Positions 33,705 through 44,415 of a stretch of DNA of 64,000 nucleotides are shown in pieces. This DNA is from Pezizomycotina sp. ARF18. Lineage: Eukaryota > Ascomycota. The notes under the pieces were generated by a model that was given only the letters and a program-made list of their open reading frames with translations, made no database searches and was not told where the DNA came from. Where the stretch lies: positions 1 through 64,000 of the forward strand of contig AZLU01000166.1 of NCBI GenBank assembly GCA_002224055.1. The letters run 5' to 3'. The translations under genes were made by a program, and so were the position numbers. Numbering within the stretch: the first letter of the stretch is position 1; every line of letters begins with the position of its first letter.

Positions 33705-35308
33705 TCAACTTCCTCCTGGTATAATCAATATAGAACTCTGGATGCGAACCTGTAAAAGAATTTCTGATGGTAAGTCCCCATCACGTTTCTCCTACACAAT
33801 AACTGCAGGGTCTATGATAATCTTCCTTATAGCCTGTACGTCAGTTATAGAGTCGAGAGAACAGCCACAAAGGAGGCTATTGCGTTTGGTTGATTACCCT
33901 GTACAGCTGTGACGTCAAGGAAGAGAAACCCTTCTGGTCTCGTACTTTTATAGCTTCCCTTGAGAAGAATACAAAAAATTCGGCCTCAAACTTTCTCCCG
34001 AGCAGTACCATATTGTCCCGTCTCAGTGTTGTCTAAGTATTCCTATCTAGAACTCTTTTTCTCCTATGAGATGTATACATATATTTAGATGAGCTTTATC
34101 GTATGTCGCTACTGGCGTTCAAGTATCTATCAAGATATCTAACTGCTGAACATCCGATGCGATAAATTCGGAATCGTTCCAATGGAGCTAAATTTGCTTA
34201 AGCCAACGAGACCAAACAGTAGCATTCCTAGACTCTTTATATTTGCTATCTATTCAGCAGATATTTAGCTTCGGTTTTCAATGAGGTGTGGAACGGTTCT
34301 CATATTTGTGAGGAAGCATTTTGGCACAGGAAACGAACCCTCCGAGTCTTCCCCCTCTCCCTAGAATATCATATGAAGCCTTTATAGAATCAACTGGCTC
34401 TATAGTGATATTATACCTTTTGGTCCAATGGCGATGGTGGACGCATTTAGAACTTAAAGAATGCCAAAGATAGGGAACTAGATAGAGAATCTGGAAGAAT
34501 CACGTATAACGGCTTCAATATCTTTCTAGATCCGCCGATCGAAACTTGATAGGAGTCGGAAGGCTTCCCTATTCGACCGATATCTCGTGGACCTCATGTC
34601 CAACTATTTTGTTTAGACGGTCGGGCGGCTTGCTGAAATAATGGCATTCATACCAAGAATGTCTATTTTCATGCACTTAGAAGTCTGCATTAACAGGACG
34701 GGTTTCCCTTCTTGCTCTTCCCCGGTATTTAGTTTCTTTATTGCATTGCCTCGCAAATTGAATGCCTACAAAAAGAAGCTTGTTGTTCACCCTAGTACAT
34801 TAAAACTCGCCAGCGTTTTGTTTAGCTATATTGAACCTGCTTCCTAATAATAATCATTGAATAAGGAGCTAAGGTGGCTTTCTCGACACATATAGGTACT
34901 AGGCCTGCTATAAAATAAAGAGGATCGAATACCAAGAGCCAAGTGACCCCTAACATTTCCACCTCGAGTCCGAGAGGCCCCCTACTATACTCTCCTTCTA
35001 CATATATACTAGATATAGCCATTTCACTATCTTACAAATGCAATGCCAAATAAGCGGCCTCCTAACGGCTTCAGGTTGTCTTTTGGACCCATGCCGGCAT
35101 GACACTGTCAAAATGAGGTTGCGAGATGGGTGTGATAGGAGCATTTAAAGCTTCAAGATAAACAGATATATACTGGATGCGAACCTTCCTTCATTTAAAT
35201 AGCGCTGTGTTTACGATCTTCTGTTTACTACAGAACGCAGATACCATCTCTTCTTTGTTTATATCAAACTCATCCCAATTCGATAGTGTAAGGCGACCTG
35301 ACATAGAG
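33705..35308. other. Long spacer without gene
   Basis: Divergent interval between the F-box-like gene and a small secreted-protein gene. Only short frames occur (longest about 100 codons at 33604-33912, antisense or upstream of the F-box-like gene). Confidence 0.45.
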
Positions 35309-36132
35309 ATGAAGGCCGTAACATTAGTCATCTCATGGGTTGCTTCCGTCGCGGTCGCATTACCAACAGCTCAAGAGCGTCGGGCGGCAACTGGCTCTGA
35401 TGTAGACAAGTTCGGCTTGTACATGGAAGTTCTCTCTGGCCCTGCAAATGTCCACAACCAGGCACTTAAAATGTAAGTCTTCATTTTTCCCGTCGAACCC
35501 TTTTATTTTTTTTAATCCCTTTTTACTATATTTGCACCGCGTGCTAACTCTTCTATCCATCACGTATAGTGAAGTCGCTACCATCGCACAACCACCAAAA
35601 TTAATCACGTACCTAGGCGGCAACCCCACCCAGCGTTACGGCACCGCTTTCCGCCTAGACGACTCTGGCACGCTGATAATTGGCGACCCGAACATAGTAG
35701 GTGACGTTGGATACGCGAAGTTCTCGCTGAAGGGAGCATCAGATGGTGGACTCTCATACTACAGCTTACAACCCTTAATAATCGACAAACTTAGGCCGAC
35801 GGATATCGGCTGGTCGACGACCGATGAGCCCATCCCGCCAGCTTCGAGTTCGGTGGAGAGAATTATCTCAGGGATAAGGAAAATAAGGATGATATCTTCT
35901 TCTATGTGGGGAGTTTGAGGTCGGGTTCAGGGGCGCGTCTAATTTCAGGAGGGAAGCTGTGATCTTGAGAAGGCTGTATAGGACTGCATACGAAGACAAT
36001 GTGGACTGCGCGCAGGTTAGGTTGAAAAGGCAGACTATCCCTGACAGGGTCCTTGAGGATCCTGCCCAGAATCCGCAGATACTAGCCTGTCTAGGCGAGA
36101 AGTTCATACGTATGAGTGGAAGACTTATCTAG
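35309..36132 (+). CDS. Putative small secreted protein, unknown family
   Basis: The start at 35309 gives MKAVTLVISWVASVAVALPT, a signal peptide, followed by AQERR as a possible basic processing site. An intron (35473-35569; GTAAGT..TATAG) splices in frame to ALKIEVATIAQPPKLITYLG. The body includes LDDSGTLIIGDPNIVGDVGY and KFSLKGASDGGLSYYS. The first frame ends at 35918. Other frames carry on with protein-like text (EVGFRGASNFRREAVILRRL, YEDNVDCAQVRLKRQ) up to about 36132, so a frame break near 35870-35920 is likely. An upstream in-frame Met exists at 35177, but the signal peptide favours 35309. Confidence 0.55.
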
Positions 36133-36550
36133 AGATAGACACGTACTGGAGTTCAGTGGAGTTCAAAGGGAAACAAAAGTACATAAATAGCCTCATATCA
36201 ACAAATGGACAGAGCAGAAATATGATTGCTCTAGAAGAATATAGGCATTTGTCACAAAGTATGTTAATAGGCTTCCGTCCTTTGCGATTTCATACGTATG
36301 AAAATAAGATCAGGATTTTGATTAAACGTTAGACAAATTTCTAGTACTTGATACATAACAACTCCGGTCAAGACAAAACTAAATGTTTCCTCCCATAAAT
36401 ATGCAATATAGTCACGAACGAAGGGGGATACATGGTACGCTATGGCTGGGCGGGTGGGCCATCGCCGGCGTTTCGCCATGCAAGTTGGCTGCCTCTTGCT
36501 CTGCTTTCATTTTGATCTATGTAGGATGTCATCCAGCTGAGACCTGCCCT
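36133..36550. other. Convergent 3' spacer
   Basis: No feature is seen between the two flanking genes. Confidence 0.45.
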
Positions 36551-37960
36551 TTACAACGTTGAATCGATGCGACTTAACCACCTGCCATCCGCTTCAACTC
36601 TAGGATCCCCACTGGGCTTCAGCACTTTAATAACAAACCTATAAGTTCCTGGATCGGGAGACTTCAGATCGCTGCTCTGCTGCCCCATCCAGGTAAACTT
36701 AGTTACATGCGCGGTCTTTTCCTTTGCGGTATCCATCGGCGATCCTCTCTGCCTCTTGAAGATATTATCACCCCGGATAAATTTCTGGCGAATCTGCACC
36801 GGCGTCGTCGCCTTATCCTTCAGGACGGACTCGATCAAGACGTCTATCTCGGAAGACCAGAAATCCATCGAATACTCGACGCCGATCTCATCGTCGGCTC
36901 GTGATAAACGATCGAAAAAGTGTCAAGGTTCTTCAACTCCGGCGCAGGATCCGTCTTCTTAGCCTTACCCTTCTCTGCCGCCTCACGTGCTTTCCGGATG
37001 TTAGTAAACTTGACGGACTTCTCGTTGATCGGTGCGGGGATATTCTCGGTCATCAACGACGCGACGCCGATGTACGGGACCGATACCGACGACTTTGCGC
37101 CGTCGGAAGCGGTTACCAATATCTTCCGGAGTAGATAGGGACCTGCTTCGCCGATACGCCGGTAGGAGGGGTGATGGTGACTGTCAGGCCATCTCCGCCA
37201 CCTGGCTTTAACGTAATGCTTTGCTGTGAGAAGGTCACGCTCGCGACGGGCTTCTCGAGGTTCGGAGGGAATTTAGTAACAACGGTGGAGCTGTCGAGGA
37301 AAGAGCCTCGGAGAACGTGTCGAAGGTGACCGCAGGGACGTGGTGAGCGTGTAGGTGAGCATCTTCCCCGTAGGATTGTCAATGGTTAGCGGAAACGACT
37401 GCCGCTCACGTTCATATTCATTTGGATAACGGGTGTATCGAGAAGCGCCGGCGGGTGGACCGCGAGAAGGGCGTTAATGCCGCCGTTCCCTTGTTGGGCC
37501 GTGGGAGCGAAGAGGTCGTGACTCTATTTAGTGTTTCTCATGTTAGCAAGGCACTTAAGAGGAGGTTTGGTGTTAAATATCGCCGCTCTAAGGAATACTT
37601 ACATGACTGAACGACCGTCGTACCAGTTGACGAACTGGCCGCTGGCGATCATCCGCTTTTTCAAGCCGATGATGTACTCAAGGTTATTTGTTTACCTTCC
37701 TGTCTGCTGAGTCCGATGGCCAGCACAGCCACGCCAGCAGCATACGGGGAGGACATGGAGGTCCACTGATTACGGCGTAGCCCCGAGCCTAGTCGGCTAG
37801 GCCGAGAAGATCTTACCGCCGGGAGCTGAGATCTCAGGCTTCAGCCTAAAGTCGTTCGTCGGACCCCACGTGCTTGACAGGGCCATGTAGCCCGCATCGA
37901 GCCGCGTGGCGTCGTGGCCTTCGGGATGGCCGGTGTCAAAGGAAACTGCGAACTTTATTT
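36551..37960 (-). pseudogene. 5'-truncated subtilisin-like serine protease (S8)
   Basis: From the 5' end it reads DAGYMALSSTWGPTNDFRLK, PEISAPGGKIFSA (about 37810), GYAVISG then TSMSSPYAAGVAVLAIGLSR (about 37700-37765; the catalytic Ser motif, one base short at GGACCTCC), and GNGGINALLAVHPPALLDTP (about 37450). An Fn3-like C-terminal domain follows: SVTFSQQSITLKPGGG, PTGVSAKQVPIYSGRYW, SVPYIGVASLM. This is the layout of large fungal secreted subtilases. The segments with the catalytic Asp and His should lie upstream (above 37960), but that DNA shows none of them. The start is lost, moved or unrecognisable. Several frame changes and stops also occur. Confidence 0.65.
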
Positions 37961-39476
37961 TCCCCAGGCTACGCTCAACAGGCGATCGCCTGTAATTTTG
38001 ATAAAACTCGAAATCGCTTGGTATTCAGGCGCTTTAGTGCCGTTGGCTCTTGATTGGTGTCACCGCTGCCCTATGAGTGGGTCTATCAGGGCTCGGAACA
38101 TGTGCTGTTAGCTGGAAATCACGGAAATCTAGCCTAAGCTTTTCAAATAGTGAGTCCTTACTATATAGTAGGTAACGTTTCATCTTAAGTATTATCGAGT
38201 GCCTCAAAGCGTCGTCGAAGTTTTGGTAACGATCTTCAGCCCTTCATCATGCGGATATTTAGTGTATCGTCAAATAGATTGCAAAGGATTCCTAGAACCG
38301 ATTGATAGATAATGCAGATAGAAGCACGCTGTTGACCGGGTTTCATGATTTTCCGGAAGATACTTTCGGAATGCTAGTTTGAGGGCGGCCATATTTGAGC
38401 CCTACTATTGATAGCTCTGAAAGATAGCGTTCCAGAGTTACTCTCTTGGACCCAATCGAGAATTGGTATCTGGAAATTGGAAACCAAAGCGTGTCGCCGG
38501 CATAGACACTCAAATATAATATACGTATTATAACCCTCTACATTATCTATATATTACTTAGATCAGCGTTTGGTTTCAGTTTGTTGACCTTTGAGTCGGA
38601 ATATCGGAGCAAAAGCGTAGGAAGCGAGACGCAGATATGATCGACTAGATTTTCCGGCAGTTGTTTTCGGGCCTCTCTGACAATTTGTATTTTATATCTT
38701 GAACAACGAGATTGTCAAAAAATATATAAAGGGCACAGGTAACTAATAGTTGAGAGTTAGATATGATTTGGAAGCCCGGACTCTCATAGAATTGAAAATT
38801 CCGGAGAATCAAGGAGTATCAAGGGGCATTCAAGTCCTGGGCTTTAGTGGAAGCTCACGTTCACGGCGGTGAAGCAGTTCGCGAAGTCCGGTAACAAAGC
38901 GTTTGGAAAGCAGGGGTCGAATCATGAATTTTGTTTCTGTTTCGTGTAACGTGTTTCACGAGAGAGTTTCGCCAAATAAACAAGCACTATTTCGCCTGAT
39001 AAACAAGTTCTTAGTGCTGTCAGTAGTACGAGCAACCGCAATGATACCTATACGCCAGATTCTAGACGCTGTATCGATAGTGTTAAACCCATTCTTTGTC
39101 CAAGAGTGGTTAATGCTAATATCTATTCGGCGTTTCGATTTAAACATGTTCGCGACTGGTAAAGCATTGAACCCTCGATATACGATTGTATCATTGAACC
39201 GTCGAGGTCTCGGGAGAGGACCAAAAACTGCTAATTTAGTGGCGTTATACAAGTTCCAAGTGGCTAAACCGTTCCACAGATTTGGTATGGGCTGTGCAGT
39301 CCGGAACCAGAACAAAGAGCCTGAAAAGACTGTGAGGCTGGGCGGCTGAGAAAATGAGGGATACAACGAAGCTATCTATCACACAATGCGCTTCCCTAGA
39401 TGTATCTTTAAGCATCGCACGGTATCAACTTTCAGTTGCTTCACGTTCGTGTATATCGAGACACATCGCCTCAACC
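37961..39476. other. Spacer; missing 5' part of subtilase not found
   Basis: AT-rich around 38100-38800. Open frames of 136-148 codons on both strands at 38903-39366 overlap each other and have no recognisable feature. I found neither a P-loop nor subtilase Asp/His motifs here. Confidence 0.45.
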
Positions 39477-41718
39477 ATGCAGGATTCAGAACGCTCACTT
39501 CCGGATGATGTGGCGGCAATTAATGAGAACATGGCGGCGCTGTCGGTGGGCCCGAGCAAAGATGAGGGTTACCGTGGTCTCGTGGAAAGGCTATGCGGTG
39601 GGGGGAATGATGAAGCGGTTAGAGCTTTGAAATGGGTTCTTTGCAGCAAAAAGGCCGCTTACATTCGCTGAGTTGGCGGATGCTGTTGCCACCGACGAGC
39701 ATGATGGGCTTCAGACTCGAGAGCAGATCATCGCGCCATGTCATGGGCTTTTCAAAGATATAGGAGGCTACGCGTCGTTCTCAGACCCCTCGATCCGCAG
39801 TTATCTTGAAGGCACACCTGGCTTCAGTAACAGGGATAAATGCGAGGAAGGCCTAGCCCTATCTTGCATCGGTTACCTCTCCCGCTTTACCGAGGGCCCT
39901 TGCAAGGCTAGGCCAGAGCTACACGACCAGCATGAAAAGCACCCATTCTTCGACTATGCGGCGTGCAACTGGGGCCATCATGTAACGGCAAGCTATCAGT
40001 CTACCTCTGGCGAAAGTGAAAGTGAAGAACTCCAGAGCAGTGTTCTCGCTTTCCTCAACAATGACGCGCTACGAGACGCGATGGTACAAGCACTACATGT
40101 ATCTCCACACTCGCCTCTGAACCCTTGTCCGGTAAGTTAGCGTACTTCGATGGGTACCCTAGGTCCTCAACCCCGCTACACCTCGCAGCGTACTTCGACA
40201 TGGTACCCGAAGCACGGATATTGCTGGGCCTCCCTGGTAACATCAATAATTCGATTCTCCTATCCCGCGACTCTGACCAGCAAACTGCGCTGCACGTAGC
40301 CGCCAGCGCCGGCTCAAACAATTTCATAAGCTGCTTTTATCGCTCCCCGCAGCAGAGATTGACGTAAACGACGTCGCGGGATCGCATAAAGGCGGAACGC
40401 CGCTATGCCTCTCCGCGGGGGCAGGTCATTACCATACGTGCGACCTGCTGCTGAAGCACGGCGCCAGTGTAATGCGTGCCTGGCCACAGACGGGTTGGGG
40501 GCCTCTGTTGGCAGCGAGCAAAGGCGGCTACGCGAACATCGTCCTCCTGCTACTAGCGCACCGTGGCGTGGTCAGCGGACGTAACCGCGCCGGCAGGAGT
40601 CCATTACTCGAAGCAGTGGAAGGCGGGCACGTAGGCGTCGTCAAAATACTCCTAGACCACGGCGCTGGGAAGGAAATGCTAGTTACTGCGAATTTCAGCT
40701 TCGCGACACCGCTGCGTAGCGCTGTCGAGGGAGGCGATGAGATAATTGTCGAGATGATGCTCGACGATGCCGCGAAGGAAGGATTGGAAGTTGACGGCGG
40801 TACTTTGGTTAAAATCGCGGCGGAGAACGGAAATGTGGATGTTATACGTCTTTTGGGGAGCGAAACCTTGTTCCGGATGATGCGATCGGTGGCGCGGTGT
40901 ATCAGGCGGCGTATAAGGGACAAGAACACGTCGTGGACTTGTTTCTCGGAGGGTCGCATAGTATTTCGGGGTATCGAAATGAGGCAAACGGGTGGACGTG
41001 TTTACACGCCGCGGTGCATAAGTACGATCCTACGAGCAGCGTGAGTATAATTGGGAAACTTGTCTCGCTGGGCGTTCCTATTGATGCTTCTGATAATGGC
41101 GGGGAAACGGCGTTGCATCGAGCCGCTCTCCGTGTTCACACGTCGCACGTTGAAGCGCTGCTAGGTCTAGGTGCGAATGTCAATTCTCATCGCCTCGATG
41201 GCATGACGCCGATGCATCTGGCCGTCGAGAGCGGCGCAGTAGACGTCGTCGAAATACTGCTGAAAACGCCAGAATTAAACCTCGACGCCCGCGATGGAAA
41301 AGGCAGGACCGCGCTACACGTCGCCGCAGAGCGAGAGCATTTAAAGTCGCGACCGAAAGCATATTTCAGCGGTGCTAACAGGATGAGGGAAGAGAACGTT
41401 TTCGCGACCCACGAGATGGTCGAGCTAATAGCTCATTCAGCTTCTGGAAAGCAAATACTCAATACGACCGACAAAGACGGCAGAACAGCCCTTCATCTTT
41501 GCGCCGAGACGGGGAACGCAGGAGTTGCGCAGTTTCTCGTGAAGTACGGCGCCGACGTTACTATGGAGAACTATGAAAATTCGACGGCCCGGCAAATAGC
41601 CGAGAGGAACGGTTTTCAGCATGTTGTGAAGGCACTCAATGGTGAAATGGCAGAGGTGATTGGCAGGCGGTGGAAACGGAGAGCGGATCCATCGAACCCC
41701 ACTGAAAACAGAGCGTGA
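39477..41718 (+). CDS. Ankyrin-repeat protein with NLR-type winged-helix start
   Basis: From MQDSERSLPDDVAAINENMA it reaches ALKWVLCSKRPLTFAELADA, then CHGLFKDIGGYASFSDPSIR and a CIGYLSRF segment. This order is seen just after the NACHT domain of fungal NLR-like proteins. About ten ankyrin repeats follow: TPLHLAAYFDM, TALHVAASAG, GWGPLLAASKGGYANIVLLL, SPLLEAVEGGHVGVVKILLD, TALHRAALRVHTSHVEALL, TPMHLAVESGAVDVVEILL, TALHLCAETGNAGVAQFLV, ending NPTENRA. No NTPase domain precedes it. Four frame changes remain, three at homopolymers: AAAAA 39648, CCC 40122, a gap near 40335, GGGG 40855. A normal intact gene is likely. It may be a scaffold or an NLR fragment. Confidence 0.75.
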
Positions 41719-43537
41719 TCACAGTCTATCTGACATGGCCGCTCTAACAGTACGGAATCCGTTCCATATTAGGCTAAATCAATTGACGTTCCCAGAATCA
41801 TACGATTATCGTGCTTCCAGTTCTTTTATTGTTGAGTTTCTCTGCATGTGCAAACCTTCAGGGTATATGCTTATTAACCGGGCGAGTTTTCTTTGCGCCG
41901 GAGGCTTGGCAAGAAGCAGAATCAAGGATGTCACGGTCACGATGACCTGCGCCTATGTGTAGGGCGAGCTCTGCTGCAAGAAGCTGTCTCGTGGTGCTGT
42001 TTGCAGATACTCGAATGAAAACAGCCCCTTAACAAAGGCGAATTTCTATCTTATAACAGAACGCCTACCAATGATTCCTATATAAATACTAACTGGAGAA
42101 CGCCCGCATGCCGTTTCCTAAGAATATCTCTTGCCTGAATAACAGCGAGGACTCTTATATAATCGCACCTGTATAATTCATGAATTCGCTTATTCAATAC
42201 TGAGAGCCTTCTAGACGAAGATGAACGACACGGACTGGCCAAGAAGAAATCGGGGGCTATATCGTCTAAGATTGCCTCTATGCCTATCAAATGCCCTCCC
42301 TGCCTTATTTCGATATAAGCGGTCTCTCCAATGATAAACGGAGCCTTTTGAACTGCAAAAGGTGGCAGATCGACCTAGAGTCTGGAATTGCTTCCGTCTT
42401 TACCGGCAATCACCAATGAACGTGATCTGCTTGGCACACAGTACTGAAAACCCTTCCTGACGTCTAAGACTCATCGAGACGCAGTGGGGCAATTTTCTGG
42501 CTACACAGCCCGTGGCCAATAGAGAAGGAAATGCGCATACTGCATGTCAACGTTGACAATTTCCTTACCTGATGCTCCGGGGAAGAAATTGGACTAGATG
42601 GATGCAGGAAAAATATTTCCGATGGTGGAAAATCGATGACAACCCTATCGGATTGTTTGCTAGCCATCGTAAAGCAAGAAAATTTGCTTCTTGCCTTCCA
42701 TTTCTTTCGCCTTAGAGCAAGACAAGCTATGTAAACAAACATACCAGGTCTCGATCCGGGTTCTCCCCATGGACCCTGCTCAACTGTTAATCTAATCTCA
42801 CTGAAAGACTGAAGACTTTTTTATTACTCTGAACTAACCCGTAAGTTTATACTAGGTAAGTAATCGTAAATTGGTGGCTTCTCATGCGTGAGGGAACTAT
42901 GGTCGTAACTGGAAGTTCTAGCACGCAGTCGTATTCTAGAGTGCTATTCATAAAACCAATAATCGCTCAAAAGCCCCAAGTTCTAAACATGCTCTTCCAT
43001 GCTCCTCGTAATACTTTGGTTGAATATGCAAATTAAAACAGAATTCGACTTCTGGATTCTGGCCCTGGGTTACAGCCTTAAGAAGTAGGCGCATACTTTG
43101 GAGGATCATGAATGCCAGTAGTATAAAGGAAATTATATGAAATGAAACTCACTTATACCCCGATAAGGAGCTGTTGGCTGTTGGGGTTATGAAATTATCC
43201 CAGCGTTGAACCCCCCTTCGGCGCAAGACCCAGCCTCAGACAGGTGTGAGAGCCCCTCCTTTAAGCCTTTTCTTTGCAATCGACGGTCTAGACGCTCTTA
43301 GAGCGTCTTTCTGACGTTCCTTGATCCGACTTGTCCAATAAAAAGCCACACTCAGAATGTACTGGCTGTTTTTGTTGTGTACATGAATATAAGTGCTAAA
43401 ATAGATTAAATCAGTGCTAGTCCACCCAGAACTAGTCCATATTCATCCAAATTCCGTTTTTAAATATAATCACTGCTGAATCCTCTTTTTTTCTTTGCTT
43501 TCTATATCCTTCACAATTATTTTCTTTGTAAGAAACA
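41719..43537. other. Mostly spacer; weak minus-strand coding signs at 42078-42664
   Basis: On the minus strand MASKQSDRVVIDFPPSEIFF (42664) and, further on, VDLPPFAVQKAPFIIGETAY and QGGHLIGIEAILDDIAPDFF (about 42220-42350) look protein-like. The frames are short and broken and I cannot name a family. The rest of the interval shows nothing. Confidence 0.3.
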
Positions 43538-44415
43538 ATGATGGGCTCCGCATGGGCGAATCTTGCTCCGATGAAACCTCTCGCCGGCGCAGACGCCAAC
43601 GGCGAAGTATGGAACTGATCCCAAACAAAGTCTTTTTGAAAGCAGGCGATAACAGCGCCAACTTATCGACGGCGGGCAGATTTGTTACATCTGTTGTGCA
43701 CCTACAGTCCTTCATGGCGAACCCCGGTAAACACACATTCACAATCATCGACCTACGAGAAGCCTGTAAGAATAACATGCAATGTCTTTGATTTACTCAA
43801 GAGTCTAAGAATCTTAGCTAACATGATATCTTTCAATAGCCCTCTACAATTACGCACACATCCGCTCCGCCCTGAGCTTCCTCTTAACGACCCTGACACC
43901 CGCTCCCGCTCGCCTTCCCCGCCTCTTCTTGGCCTTCCTTTACCATATTCTCCGGCCCCGTATCCGTCAGCCAAGCAAAGCATCTCATCCATCCTTCTGT
44001 CGACTCCGGCTCGCTGCCCGATGTTTTCCAGGAAGCGCTAGGAAAGGATTACGTTATATTCCATTGCCAACAATCAACACACAGAGGCCCGACGATAGCG
44101 AGTGCATGGGCGAACTATTTGAAAGCAAATGGCGACAAGCGGACAAAGGTGGTCCTACTAAACGGCGGCTGGTCTGCTGTTGAGAAGTGGGATACGGGTC
44201 GGGAGCATATCGAGGAGAGAGTACAGCTTGAGGGTTCCAGTGTTTCGTCTTCGGCTTTATCGACAGTTTCGTTACAATATACAACTTCAGGGAGACAAAA
44301 CGTCAATACAGTGATAATGGGTTTCCCAGTGTCAATCAAATTAGCCCGATCAGGCGGTCGGAGTCGGCTGGTACGTGATCACTCTGGGACGAAATCAGGC
44401 TTCACTGGCGGATGA
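43538..44415 (+). CDS. Rhodanese-like protein with C-x5-R active loop
   Basis: ATG at 43538 (MMGSAWANLAPMKPLAGADA) precedes RFVTSVVHLQSFMANPGKHT and FTIIDLREA. An intron (43766-43839) then splices to SLYNYAHIRSALSFLL. This IDLRE...AHIRSAL pattern is the rhodanese fold start (usual form DVRE...GHI.GA). Downstream come GKDYVIFHCQQSTHRGPTIA (about 44041-44100) and VVLLNGGWSAVEKW. The loop CQQSTHR is a C-x5-R signature as in Cdc25 and Acr2-type rhodanese phosphatases and arsenate reductases. A Ser-rich tail follows. Frame breaks lie near 43610 and near 43990. Whether it acts as sulfurtransferase, phosphatase or arsenate reductase cannot be told from sequence. Confidence 0.65.

Noticed and set aside
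38903-39366. Overlapping 148- and 136-codon frames on opposite strands as a gene
   Set aside because: Neither has a recognisable motif, signal or splice structure, and each is the antisense of the other.
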